Source: an uncultured Acidimicrobiaceae bacterium (lineage in GTDB: Bacteria; Actinomycetota; Acidimicrobiia; Acidimicrobiales; UBA10347). Taken from it: a stretch of 64,000 nucleotides of DNA. Shown piece by piece: positions 38,033 through 46,859 of this stretch (the first letter of the stretch is position 1; every line of letters starts with the position of its first letter). Position numbers and translations under genes: made by a program. The notes under the pieces were generated by a model that did no database searches, was not told the DNA's origin, and saw nothing but the letters and a program-made list of their open reading frames with translations. The stretch is taken from NCBI GenBank assembly GCA_905182135.1, contig CAJJAG010000004.1, positions 124,001-188,000 on the forward strand, written 5' to 3'.

Positions 38033-38692
38033 ATGAGACTCGAATCAAAACGCGCCAGCATCCCCACGCTCTTCCTAGAAATGGGAAACACCGTCGGCGA
38101 TCTGCTGAAGAATCCTGATGTTGAAACCAACTGGAACGAACCGAGTGCGCTTGAACACATGACGATCGGCGCTCTTGCCGCTCACCTGGGTCGTGCCTTT
38201 ACGACTGCTTGGCTCTATCTGCAGGCTGACGAGTGCACTATGGAAGAGGACATTGACGCCAGCCAATATTTCTTTCGTGCCTTCGACCAACCTGACGAAG
38301 ACCTCCAAGAGTTGAGCGCCAACATCGTGCAGCGAGCAACTGACGATGCAGAGCCGGGTGCTGTCGCAGTTCGAGAGTTGCATGACCGCACCGTTACTGA
38401 TCTTCGCACCAAGCTGATCGGCGAGCCTGCCGAACGCGGCATCGAGGTCTTCGGTAATATTTGTATGCCGCTCGACAGTTATCTGGTGACCCGTATGGTT
38501 GAGGCTGTCATTCACAGCGACGACTTGGCCCACTCACTGGGAATCGATACCCCGACTTTCGCACCCGATGTCGTAGACATCGTCATGGTCGCGCTACTTG
38601 GCATGGGTCGCGAGCGCCACGGCGATGTTGCCATGTTACGCGAGTTCGCTCGCGGTGAACGCGCCACAGGCGACCGACTCCCCGTCTTTTAA
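38033..38692 (+). CDS. DinB/MDMPI-like protein (second copy)
   Basis: 219 residues, a paralogue of the protein at 21372-22010. It has the same architecture: first helix (KRASIPTLFLEMGNTVGDLL), the TIGALAAHLGRAF helix, and the C-terminal RMVEAVIHSDDLAHSLGID motif with putative metal ligands His and Asp, and a matching end (RLPVF). The family is linked to mycothiol chemistry in Actinobacteria; the reaction is unknown. It stands as a single unit. The overall identity of the two paralogues looks low, so the duplication is old. Confidence 0.75.
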   Translation: MRLESKRASIPTLFLEMGNTVGDLLKNPDVETNWNEPSALEHMTIGALAAHLGRAFTTAWLYLQADECTMEEDIDASQYFFRAFDQPDEDLQELSANIVQRATDDAEPGAVAVRELHDRTVTDLRTKLIGEPAERGIEVFGNICMPLDSYLVTRMVEAVIHSDDLAHSLGIDTPTFAPDVVDIVMVALLGMGRERHGDVAMLREFARGERATGDRLPVF

Positions 38693-38853
38693 CCTCATCG
38701 TTAGAGTCCTAGCTCTATGGCCGTGGCAGCGGTCGAAGGTATCGAAACCCATCGCAAGGCAGAGCGTAACTTCGGCGTGTATTTCGCCACAGGCAGTCAG
38801 AAAATGGCACTTTATTTAGGCGCCGTAGAACAAGCGCTTCTGCCGTTATGCCA

Positions 38854-39300
38854 TCACCGGCTTGAAGGACGCAAGAACGCAGTAACGAAATAACGATCCT
38901 TGATCCGCCAGCCTTCAGCGGTACGAACAAAGGTGTCGTGGTACTGCCCCACATACTTGGGAAGACCGGCTGGTGCTGGGGTTTCGGCCACGCCAGTCTC
39001 AGAATCATGGCGGTAGTTCACCAGGTAGGACAGGCCGATTGCCGTATCGCCTGCGACGGTCACCGCCATGTTGGTGCACACGTGACGCGACTGCCGTCGG
39101 GTAACGCGTTGGCGGTGCGTGAAGCCTTCGCGAATCCCTACCTGTCCATCCATCGACATGTCGTCGGTATACCACCGGCTGTCTTCTACGAACAGATCAG
39201 CGATATCTGGAGCGTTCCCGAAGTCCACCAAGTGTGTGTAGTCGGTAATCAGGCGTTCGCACGCCCGTTCGTCGAGCATACGTTGCAGTTCATCATTCAT
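38854..39300 (-). CDS. SnoaL-like (NTF2-fold) protein
   Basis: 148 residues from the ATG at 39300, which overlaps the stop of the DUF35 gene by 8 bp. The NTF2 fold is indicated by the helix ERLITDYTHLVDFGNAPDIA, the FVEDSRWYTDD loop and the strands HVCTNMAVTVAGDTAIG and GQYHDTFVRTAEGWRIKDRY. The family includes hydratases and dehydratases of catabolic pathways. Its place as third gene of the thiolase/DUF35 operon suggests it acts on the same CoA-bound or ketone intermediate. Confidence 0.85.
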   Translation of the reverse strand: MNDELQRMLDERACERLITDYTHLVDFGNAPDIADLFVEDSRWYTDDMSMDGQVGIREGFTHRQRVTRRQSRHVCTNMAVTVAGDTAIGLSYLVNYRHDSETGVAETPAPAGLPKYVGQYHDTFVRTAEGWRIKDRYFVTAFLRPSSR

Positions 39301-39733
39301 TGCTGTCTCGCTGCGTTGGCGTGAATCGGATGATCGCTGTGCCCTCGCCAGTGTCGTCAAAGACCGCTGTCACTGCCATGCCGACCTCAACCTCATCGGG
39401 ATCACACGCAACCACATTCGTCATCATTATTGGGCCCTCATCGAGCTGCACATAGGCCAAGACAAACGGCAGGTGTTCCTTCCATGCACGGCCGACACCA
39501 GCGCGTGTAACCGAGTACGAGTAAACCGTTCCTGTGCCTGCCATGGTCGTCCACGTCATCGACGTGCTCTGGCAGTCAGGGCACATAAGCCGCGGGTACC
39601 ACGGGATGAAACCGCAGTCGTCGCACACGGCGAGATCGATACGACCTTGTGCCGTAGCGTCCCAGAAGGGCTGCGTCTCAACATTCGGTTCCGGCGCTTT
39701 GGCAGGCAAGTACGAGGTATATGAATCCGACAT
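39293..39733 (-). CDS. DUF35 zinc-ribbon/OB-fold protein
   Basis: 146 residues. A zinc ribbon with two CxxC pairs (AVCDDCGFIPWYPRLMCPDC) is followed by an OB-fold with TVYSYSVTRAG and EVGMAVTAVFDD. DUF35 proteins bind thiolase-fold partners; in steroid degradation such a protein is required by the retro-aldolase Ltp2, and others act as acyl-CoA or thiolase cofactors. The gene directly follows the thiolase-fold gene with a 1-base contact and precedes a SnoaL gene, so a complex of the first two is expected. Confidence 0.92.
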   Translation of the reverse strand: MSDSYTSYLPAKAPEPNVETQPFWDATAQGRIDLAVCDDCGFIPWYPRLMCPDCQSTSMTWTTMAGTGTVYSYSVTRAGVGRAWKEHLPFVLAYVQLDEGPIMMTNVVACDPDEVEVGMAVTAVFDDTGEGTAIIRFTPTQRDSNE

Positions 39734-40896
39734 CAGTCTCTCCCCAGAATCAAAGTAGCGCTGCCCATTCGGGTGGCCATAGACCCGCCCGTGCCATGCG
39801 CAAGGGCGATTTCACAATCGGGCACTTGCACCTCTGCATGCGCTTCGCCTCGTAACTGTCGAACTGCTTCGATGACCTTCGTCATACCACCACGATTCGC
39901 TGGATGGTTGTTACAAAGCCCACCACCGTCGGTGTTGAACGGAAGCCGACCATAGGGTGCCTGCAGAGCGCCATCGAGCACGAACTCTCCGCCCTTACCT
40001 TTCTCGCAAAACCCCAAATCTTCCAATGTCACCAGGACCGTAATCGTGAAGCTGTCGTAAATTGACGCGTAGTCGATGTCACTTGGGGTCACGCCAGCCT
40101 CTTCGAAAGCCGCTGGACCCGATATACGGGCACCTGTATGGGTCAAATCGACCCGGCCGGAGTTCATGCCTTTGAAGCCAAAGCCAGTGCCGAGCACGGG
40201 GATTGTGTGGCGGTCGAGCCGTTTGGCCACGGCGTCGCTGACTACAACCAATGCTCCTCCTCCATCGGTGACGACGCAGGCATCGAGCAGATGTAATGGA
40301 TCTGAGATCATGCGAGACTCGAGCACCTGGTCGACCGTGACGACATCTTTCAAGAATGCGTTTGGGTTGTGCTGTGCGTGGGTCGATGCTGCGACCTTGA
40401 TCTCGGCCAACTGTGCGCTGGTAGTTCCATACTCGTACATATGCCGGGTGGCCGCCATCGCATACCCGCTGATGACTCCCATACCGAACTGGTTTTCGAA
40501 ACCAGCCTCGGGTGCGCTGCCGAAGCGAGCCGACCCGCCTGGACCAGCGCCTCCGGTCCGGGGCTTGCCTGCAAGAGTAATCAGAGCGACGTCGATATGA
40601 CCGGCAGCGATCGCCTGCGCTGCTTGCTGGACATGCAACAGGTACGACGAGCCTCCGGTCTCGGTGTCGTTCAGATGATGACAGTCCAGACCCAGATAGT
40701 CGGCCATCGACAACGCCCCGAATCCCGGCGCATCTCCAGCCGAGTAGTAGGCGTCGACGTCAGCAATCGTCAACCCCGCATCGGCCAGCGCACCCACAGC
40801 AACCTGTGCATGGATCTGGGCAACGGTCTTGTCTGGAATTTCTCGTAAGGGATGTTCATACACCCCGGCGATGTGCGCCACTCGTCGAACACTCAT
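39733..40896 (-). CDS. Thiolase-fold protein (Ltp2/SCP-x-like) lacking the catalytic cysteine
   Basis: 387 residues of thiolase fold. The first part (AQIHAQVAVGALADAGLTIA, DAYYSAGDAP) and the C-terminal HGTGGSMATRMGSATL are typical. The nucleophile-cysteine region instead reads NDTETGGSSYLL, without a Cys. A Tyr in DYASIYDSFTI and a His in NNHPANRGG stand near the second catalytic region. In steroid catabolism the DUF35 partner and the lack of the cysteine mark aldolases such as Ltp2, so a retro-aldol role (thioester side-chain cleavage) is plausible. Beta-ketothiolase activity is unlikely. Confidence 0.8.
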   Translation of the reverse strand: MSVRRVAHIAGVYEHPLREIPDKTVAQIHAQVAVGALADAGLTIADVDAYYSAGDAPGFGALSMADYLGLDCHHLNDTETGGSSYLLHVQQAAQAIAAGHIDVALITLAGKPRTGGAGPGGSARFGSAPEAGFENQFGMGVISGYAMAATRHMYEYGTTSAQLAEIKVAASTHAQHNPNAFLKDVVTVDQVLESRMISDPLHLLDACVVTDGGGALVVVSDAVAKRLDRHTIPVLGTGFGFKGMNSGRVDLTHTGARISGPAAFEEAGVTPSDIDYASIYDSFTITVLVTLEDLGFCEKGKGGEFVLDGALQAPYGRLPFNTDGGGLCNNHPANRGGMTKVIEAVRQLRGEAHAEVQVPDCEIALAHGTGGSMATRMGSATLILGRD

Positions 40897-40935
40897 AACA
40901 GAAAGCTACCGGGCCATGCGCGAGACTTCTAAACC

Positions 40936-41622
40936 TTGCGCTATCAACATGTCCTGCTGGACCTCGACCACACCCTGCTCGACACCGACACGTCACTACA
41001 GATGGCATTCGGCGACGCCATGTCTGCGGTGGGTGCTGACCCAACCGGCGTCTACCCGACCTTTAACGACATTAACGAGGCACTCTGGCGTCGAGTAGAG
41101 GCACAAGAACTGACGCCGCCTCGGGTCCACGTCGCTCGATTCGTCGAACTCAACGAACAACTCGGACTCGGCGTTGACCCCCAACGCATGGCTGACGCAT
41201 TTGCCCAAGGTATGGGCGAGCATGGCGAGCTCTACCCAGGAGCACGAGAGATGCTCGATAAGCTCGCAGGAATGGCCACTCTGGCGCTGATTACGAATGG
41301 ACTCAGCGGCATACAACGGGCGCGGATCGAGCGGCTCGGGATCCACGACCATTTCGCTGCAATCACAATCTCTGCCGAGGTCGGCGCTGCAAAGCCTGGC
41401 ACCGAGATCTTCGATGTCGCCTTCGAGGCACTCGGTGGACCCGACAAGTCCGGGGCACTGATGGTCGGCGACAATCTGGGATCAGACATTGCGGGCGGCA
41501 ATAACGCCGGGATCGACACCTGCTGGTACAACCCAAGCGGTAAACCAGCAAGTGCCAAGCATCCAGCCAGCCACACGATCTCGTCGCTCGAAGCGCTGCT
41601 TCCGATCGTCGCTGGCCAGTAG
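40936..41622 (+). CDS. HAD-superfamily hydrolase (YjjG-like)
   Basis: 228 residues starting at TTG (RYQHVLLDLDHTLLDTDT). Motif I is DLDHTLLD with the nucleophile Asp9 and Asp11; motif II has ITNGLSG; motif III Lys is in AAKPGTEIFDVA; motif IV is MVGDNLGSDIAGG. Helical cap after motif I. By family it acts as a nucleotide or phospho-metabolite phosphatase. It is divergent from the thiolase gene and about 10 bp from the MFS gene downstream, which it probably shares a transcript with. Confidence 0.9.
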   Translation: MRYQHVLLDLDHTLLDTDTSLQMAFGDAMSAVGADPTGVYPTFNDINEALWRRVEAQELTPPRVHVARFVELNEQLGLGVDPQRMADAFAQGMGEHGELYPGAREMLDKLAGMATLALITNGLSGIQRARIERLGIHDHFAAITISAEVGAAKPGTEIFDVAFEALGGPDKSGALMVGDNLGSDIAGGNNAGIDTCWYNPSGKPASAKHPASHTISSLEALLPIVAGQ

Positions 41623-41632
41623 GCGGTCCCCG

Positions 41633-42871
41633 GTGAACCCGACAAATTTCTACGGCCGAAAAGTCGTCGGCGCCGCATTCAGCGTTCTGTTTGTTGTCTA
41701 CTCCATTCAGTTCAGCTTCGGCACGTTCGTCGACGACATCGCCACTGATACAGGCTGGTCCGAGACGAGATTGCAGCTGATATTCGCAATCTACATATTC
41801 ACCTACAGTGCTTTGTCCGCCGTCACAGGTGTGTTCACTGATCGATTCGGTCCGCGACGCGTGGTGGCTATAGGCGCCGTGTTGCTAACGGCTGGCTACA
41901 CGATCTGGGCCAGCGCCCCGAACATTTGGGTCGCGTTCCTTGGGCTTGGCGTAATCGCTCCGCTAGGGATGAGCGCCTCGTGGGTGCCATGCAACGCCAC
42001 GGTCGTGCGATGGTTTGTCGAGCGTCGCGGAACTGCTCTGGCGATCGCAACATCGGGAACGAGCATGGCAAATATCGTGGCGCCACCAATCGCTGCGACG
42101 TTGGTTAAGGCCTATGGGTGGCGTACTACTTTGGCCTCGTTCGCTCTGGCCGGCGGCGCTGTCATGCTCATGAGTTCCATCTGGTTTCGGCGCGACCCCG
42201 AGTCGATGGGTCAGCACCCCGACGGCAAAAGTGAGGGGCCAAAAATAGCTGATGGCGGTGGGGAGGGACTTACTGCTAAACAGGCAACTCGCACGGTGAC
42301 CTATTGGCTGATCCTGTGCATGTACGCCTTGACCTTCCTTGTCGTCTTCGTGCCGTTTGTCCACAGCAACCAATTCGCCGTCGATCTCGGAGTCGAGTCC
42401 GTCACTGCCGCCACCGTCATCTCATCGATCGGTGTAGGCGGTCTCGTAGGTCGACTCTTGGTCGGCCCGATCTCAGATCGGTTCGGACGTAAACAGTTAG
42501 TCATCGCCGCCTTCGCTCTTGAGACACTGGCGTTCTTTGGTATCGCTTCTTCGCAGGGTCTGGCGCTTCTGTACCCGTCGGCGATCGTCTTCGGATTCTC
42601 CTATGGCGCCACCGTCACCTTGTTGCCAGCGTTGGTTGGCGACTACTTCGGTCGCCATCATGCAGGCGCAATCGTCGGCCGTATCTTTGGCACCGCAGGA
42701 TCCTTAGCGGCCATCGGACCTTATGTCGCGCAGCTTCTGGTGGACTCATCTGGAAGTTACCGGTTCGCGTTCGTGCTCTCGGGGGTGGCCAACGCTGCAG
42801 CTCTTATCATGGCCATGCGGCTTCCGCATGCCGGTCAGCTAACGGCGAACGCCTCACCCACCAGGTCCTGA
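41633..42871 (+). CDS. MFS transporter (monocarboxylate/oxalate-formate antiporter-like)
   Basis: 412 residues from the GTG at 41633, 12 membrane segments. Features of the MCT/OFA branch include the first segment FSVLFVVYSIQFSFGTFVDD and the loop VTGVFTDRFGPRRVVAIGAV, with LVGPISDRFGRKQLVIAAF after segment 8. Such carriers move organic acids. It follows the HAD phosphatase by 10 bp. The substrate cannot be read. Confidence 0.88.
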   Translation: MNPTNFYGRKVVGAAFSVLFVVYSIQFSFGTFVDDIATDTGWSETRLQLIFAIYIFTYSALSAVTGVFTDRFGPRRVVAIGAVLLTAGYTIWASAPNIWVAFLGLGVIAPLGMSASWVPCNATVVRWFVERRGTALAIATSGTSMANIVAPPIAATLVKAYGWRTTLASFALAGGAVMLMSSIWFRRDPESMGQHPDGKSEGPKIADGGGEGLTAKQATRTVTYWLILCMYALTFLVVFVPFVHSNQFAVDLGVESVTAATVISSIGVGGLVGRLLVGPISDRFGRKQLVIAAFALETLAFFGIASSQGLALLYPSAIVFGFSYGATVTLLPALVGDYFGRHHAGAIVGRIFGTAGSLAAIGPYVAQLLVDSSGSYRFAFVLSGVANAAALIMAMRLPHAGQLTANASPTRS

Positions 42872-43311
42872 ACCGCCGTAGTTACGTCGGTCTCGTACCA
42901 AGGGTTGCGCCTGAACCAGGTCTAATTTCACTGGAACCACTACCTGATGCGCTACTGGGTTGACAGCTGCTGCTTCCGGTTCGAGACCGCAGCGGTCAGG
43001 TGCGTCGATGTAACTCTTTGGTGCGTATGTACCGATGATCACTTCGAGTCGATTCGCATACCGCTCCTCACGTAAACCTCCGTGCAATGACCCTGCCGGC
43101 ATCGGACGCTGCGGCAAATTTCCAGATGATGCTGATTCAGGACAAGAGAGCCCCATCGGCAGGGTCGGGCAAAGTCCATGCGGTAGATACTCAGCATATG
43201 CAACGCACCAGTGCACCTCGCCGAAAATTACGACGATGACACCGTGTCTCACACCGTCGCTAGGAGACACAGCACTAGGTCGCGAGGTCTTCGACCTGAA
43301 AGAATTTCACC
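42872..43311. other. Intergenic stretch with an unassigned open frame
   Basis: A minus-strand frame (42854-43270) stays open for 138 codons, but it has a composition unlike its neighbours and I recognise no family in it. The plus-strand promoter of the gene at 43312 should lie at its right end. Confidence 0.4.
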
Positions 43312-45468
43312 GTGAGCAAACGACAAGACGACCCAGGCAAACTGATCACCGCATACTGCGAACCATGGTCCGTGCGAGCAGGCGAAGCGATCGTGCTCCG
43401 AGCTTCGAGCCATGCTCCTGGTCCCGCCGACCTTGCGCTCGTGCGCATCAGTTGCGGAGACCCAACTAAGGCCGGCCCTGGCTTCGCCGAAGAGGTCGTA
43501 GCAAGTGACTTACCTGCGTCTGTTGAGCTCACCGACCAGCCACTGCTACCAGGGTCCTATGGCACCGTCGACCTTTCCAGCCTCACCGCGACGTCGCTCC
43601 TGGAGTTCGCTCTCGACGTGCTGCTCACGATGCCTGGCGATCGTCAGACTGTCGCAAGTGTTGAGGACAACGAAAGCGGATGGCAAGCGACCCTCGTTGC
43701 TGTCGATGGGGTCTTGAGTCTGCACGTCGGCGACACTCAGCTTGAGTTGCGCTCGCAGCCGCTCGCCTCGCACCGGTGGTATCACGTGCGATGCACCTTC
43801 GACCTCGCCGCTGGTTCGTTGCAGACCTCGATCGGGACCAAACCTTCGGCATCGCCCGGCCGAGATCTCTTCGAATCAGGCCGGTGCGTCGCTAAAGCCA
43901 ACATCGATCTTGACAGCGTGCATCTCAGCACCCTTGTGCTCGGGGGATGGATCGAGAATGGCCGCCCAACCGGCGACTTCGACGGGCGCATTGGCCAACC
44001 CTCGATGCAGATCGATGACCAGCGGCTGAAATGGGACCTGCACCAAGACATGGGTGGGCGATCTATCGTCGAGGCCGGACCCAACCAGCGCCATGGCGAA
44101 TTGCACCAGCTTCCGGCTCGCGGCGTCACAGGTTCTACCTGGGATGGCGACCACCAGCGCTGGACCGACGCACCTGAGCAATGGAATGCGGTGCACTTCC
44201 ACAAGGATGACTTGTACGACGCAGGTTGGCACGAAACGACCAACATCACGCTGCCCGATGACCTACCAAGCGGCATTTATGCGTTCCGGCTGCAGGCGGG
44301 TGATCAGAGCGACCGAGTGCCATTCTTTGTCCGACCAGCGGTCCAAGCCCCCACCAAGGACGTCGCGCTGCTCATGTCGTCGGCGACGTACATCGCCTAT
44401 GCAAACCATCGCATGTTGTTCGACGGGGCCGACTTCATTGGTACCCGGACCAGGCTGCGGCCCGAGCATGATTATGTCCGAAGCCATCCTGAGCTTGGTC
44501 GTTCGATGTACGAGAAACATCCCGACGGCAGCGGCGTGATGTTCAGTTCGCGGCTGCGCCCGCTATTGAACCTTCGACCGGGCGCCGACGGGTGGAATTT
44601 CACGCCTGACACCGATATCAACGCCTTCCTAGAGCAGACCGAGGTCGGCCACGATGTGATCGCCGATGAAGATGTCCATGCCGAAGGGCTCGCGGCTCTC
44701 GCCCCGTATCGTGTCATCGTCACTGGTTCCCACCCCGAATACTGGTCGACGGCGATGCTCGACGCTTTAGTTGAATGGCAGCGCGGCGGTGGTCGCCTGA
44801 TGTATCTGGGTGGCAACGGGTTCTATTGGCGAGTCGCGTTCAGCGACGACTGGCCCGGGGCGATGGAGCTACGCCGCGCCGAAGATGGTGTGCGAAACTG
44901 GCAAACCGAGGACGGCGAGAACTACCACGCCTTCAGTGGCGAATACGGCGGTATGTGGCGTCGAAATGGCCGACCGCCCAACGAGGTAGCTGGCGTCGGG
45001 TTCGCCGCTCAGGGTTTTGGACGAGCAACGCACTTCGATGTCAACGCCGACAGCTTCTCCTCGCGAGCGGCGTGGATCTGGGACGGGGTCGAGCCCGAAG
45101 ACGGCAAGATCGGCACATCGGGCCTTGGCGGTGGCGCTGCGGGCCAGGAGATCGACCGTTACGACACCCGACTCGGATCACCCGGACACGCTGTTGTGCT
45201 GGCCTCGGCTACTAAATTTGGACCGGACATGGTCAGAACCAAGGAAGAGTTCGAGGGTTCGGTCGATGTCACTCTCCCTGACCCTTATGTTCGAGGCGAC
45301 ATCGTCTTCTACGAGACACCTGGTGGCGGCGCTGTCTTCTCGGCCAGTTCGATCTCGTGGTTCGGCGCTCTCGCCAGAAACGACTACGACAATGACATAG
45401 CGCAGATCACAGGGAACGTACTACGCCGTTTCGTCGACCCTGAACCGTTTCCACTCGAAGAGCTCTGA
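43312..45468 (+). CDS. N,N-dimethylformamidase beta-subunit-like protein with an internal LamG-like domain
   Basis: 718 residues starting at GTG. After an N-terminal Ig-like domain (CEPWSVRAGEAIVLRASSHA), residues about 100-230 form a concanavalin/LamG-like sheet domain (VDGVLSLHVGDTQLELRSQP). The C-terminal catalytic part starts near HEHDYVRSHP and holds SGSHPEYWS (His474-x-Glu476), YWRVAF and PGGGAVFSAS. Published work on bacterial DMFase places iron ligands Tyr, His-x-Glu in its large subunit, and the His-x-Glu is kept here. The small subunit gene that normally accompanies it is not found next to it. An amidase for another N-substituted amide is likely. Confidence 0.75.
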   Translation: MSKRQDDPGKLITAYCEPWSVRAGEAIVLRASSHAPGPADLALVRISCGDPTKAGPGFAEEVVASDLPASVELTDQPLLPGSYGTVDLSSLTATSLLEFALDVLLTMPGDRQTVASVEDNESGWQATLVAVDGVLSLHVGDTQLELRSQPLASHRWYHVRCTFDLAAGSLQTSIGTKPSASPGRDLFESGRCVAKANIDLDSVHLSTLVLGGWIENGRPTGDFDGRIGQPSMQIDDQRLKWDLHQDMGGRSIVEAGPNQRHGELHQLPARGVTGSTWDGDHQRWTDAPEQWNAVHFHKDDLYDAGWHETTNITLPDDLPSGIYAFRLQAGDQSDRVPFFVRPAVQAPTKDVALLMSSATYIAYANHRMLFDGADFIGTRTRLRPEHDYVRSHPELGRSMYEKHPDGSGVMFSSRLRPLLNLRPGADGWNFTPDTDINAFLEQTEVGHDVIADEDVHAEGLAALAPYRVIVTGSHPEYWSTAMLDALVEWQRGGGRLMYLGGNGFYWRVAFSDDWPGAMELRRAEDGVRNWQTEDGENYHAFSGEYGGMWRRNGRPPNEVAGVGFAAQGFGRATHFDVNADSFSSRAAWIWDGVEPEDGKIGTSGLGGGAAGQEIDRYDTRLGSPGHAVVLASATKFGPDMVRTKEEFEGSVDVTLPDPYVRGDIVFYETPGGGAVFSASSISWFGALARNDYDNDIAQITGNVLRRFVDPEPFPLEEL

Positions 45469-45478
45469 TTGCAACGGT

Positions 45479-45509
45479 CCGTGTGCGCTCAGCGGGGGGG
45501 TGCACACGG
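45479..45509 (+). terminator. Candidate terminator after the dimethylformamidase-like gene
   Basis: Perfect 8-bp inverted repeat (CCGTGTGC at 45479-45486, GCACACGG at 45502-45509), 15-nt loop, 10 bp past the stop codon. No T-run follows, so the effect is uncertain. Confidence 0.45.
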
Positions 45510-45534
45510 TAGAGACACGCAGCAGGCCGCTAGC

Positions 45535-45813
45535 GATGAAAAGTGCTGCTTGTGACTGACATGTCAATCGCTGCGTCGGTCACGCTTCCAGCAATGCCGT
45601 CGATGCTGTCGATTTCGGCAGCAGTCACGCCACTGCTGACGTCGGTCACGAACCAATGACTATCAGGACCAGCGACGTCTATTGAACCAGGTCCACTGAC
45701 CTTGAGCTTCTGCGGCGAGCGCGTCCGAATCTCACGCTTCTCTGCGATGTCTTCGTTGACGACGGTCGCGATCGAGGCGGTGTCGCCGACTCACCAACGG
45801 GACGGTGTCTCGA
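45535..45813 (-). other. Possible protein relic, family unknown
   Basis: A minus-strand frame of about 93 codons between a TGA and a TAG at 45535 encodes a peptide that looks real (IATVVNEDIAEKREIRTRSP, then SHWFVTDVSSGVTAAEIDSI), without a start codon near its beginning. I do not recognise it. Read as a fragment of a lost gene. Confidence 0.3.
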
Positions 45814-45969
45814 CCAAAAGCAATCGATTCTCTGGAAGCCAGCAGTCCATGTCTGAATGGCTAAAGGACACCGATCTACCGTGCAGGATCACGGCTCTAC
45901 GCGGGTTGTGTCGACTGCTCGTGCCTGTCGGGGCGACCCCTGCGTGTGCGCTGAGGGTTACGGTTGGTT

Positions 45970-46827
45970 ATGGCAGAACTTACCACGTTCGATCCTGACC
46001 ATGATCTCGACGAGGTCCTCGTCGCTTTCCAACGAGATGGAGCGGTGATCATGCGCGACATGATGGAACCCGCATTACATCGGCGAGTCCAAGACGAGTT
46101 GCAACCCTGGATCGCCCACACACCAATGGGCCGTGACGACTTCACTGGCCGCCAGACGACCCGAACCGGCGCATTGGTCGCTCGAAGCCCCGCTTGCCGC
46201 GAGTTGGTAACGCACGAGACCGTCTTAGATCTCGCTAACCGTTTTTTGCAGCCGTTCAGCAACAAAATCCAGCTGCATCTCACCCAGGTCATCAACATCA
46301 CCCCGGGTCAAGGAACGCAGCCGTTGCATCAGGATCGATTGGCATGGGGTGGGTACATCCCCGATGGCATCGAGCCGCAGTTCAACACCATGTGGGCACT
46401 CACGGACTTCACGCTTGAGAACGGCGCAACTCGAGTCGTACCAGGCAGCCCTCATTGGGATGCTGATCGGCGAGCGACCGATGCGGAGAAGACACAAGCC
46501 CAAATGGAAGCAGGATCGGTGCTGCTGTATTCGGGATCAGTCACCCATGGCGGCGGTGAGAACCGTTCCGACCACGACCGCACCGGCGTCAATATCACCT
46601 ATTGCCTGGCATGGCTTCGAACCGAAGAGAACAACTATTTGTCATGCCCACCAGACATCGCCAAAGACCTCGATCCTGGCTTGCAAGAACTGCTGGGTTA
46701 CACGATGGGAAATTACGCGCTGGGCTACTTCAGCGACCCGCTCTCCATCGACAACAAAACGGACATCTTGGCCCCCGAGTACGCACTTGGCCGCAGCCCC
46801 AGCGGCAACGAGAAGTTCCTCGGTTGA
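45970..46827 (+). CDS. Phytanoyl-CoA dioxygenase (PhyH) family Fe(II)/2-oxoglutarate oxygenase
   Basis: 285 residues from the ATG at 45970. Family features are the start LVAFQRDGAVIMRDMMEPAL, the iron-binding His-x-Asp in GTQPLHQDRLAWG (near residue 123), the distal His in SGSVTHGGGENRSDHDRTG, and DRTGVNITY for the co-substrate. The protein is intact, unlike the PhyH relic at 18846. The family hydroxylates diverse small molecules (branched acids, betaines, antibiotics), so the substrate is unknown. It converges with the nucleoside hydrolase gene, with a hairpin between the stops. Confidence 0.92.
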   Translation: MAELTTFDPDHDLDEVLVAFQRDGAVIMRDMMEPALHRRVQDELQPWIAHTPMGRDDFTGRQTTRTGALVARSPACRELVTHETVLDLANRFLQPFSNKIQLHLTQVINITPGQGTQPLHQDRLAWGGYIPDGIEPQFNTMWALTDFTLENGATRVVPGSPHWDADRRATDAEKTQAQMEAGSVLLYSGSVTHGGGENRSDHDRTGVNITYCLAWLRTEENNYLSCPPDIAKDLDPGLQELLGYTMGNYALGYFSDPLSIDNKTDILAPEYALGRSPSGNEKFLG

Positions 46828-46859
46828 TTGCTTGACACCACTGAGGCGTCAAACAATCA
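46825..46859. terminator. Bidirectional terminator hairpin
   Basis: A 12-bp stem with one mismatch (TGATTGCTTGAC at 46825-46836 and GTCAAACAATCA at 46848-46859) around an 11-nt loop. It contains the stop codons of the convergent PhyH and nucleoside hydrolase genes. Confidence 0.65.

Noticed and set aside
42854-43270. 138-codon minus-strand frame between MFS and dimethylformamidase-like genes
   Set aside because: No similarity noticed, and no start signal; kept as an unassigned stretch.
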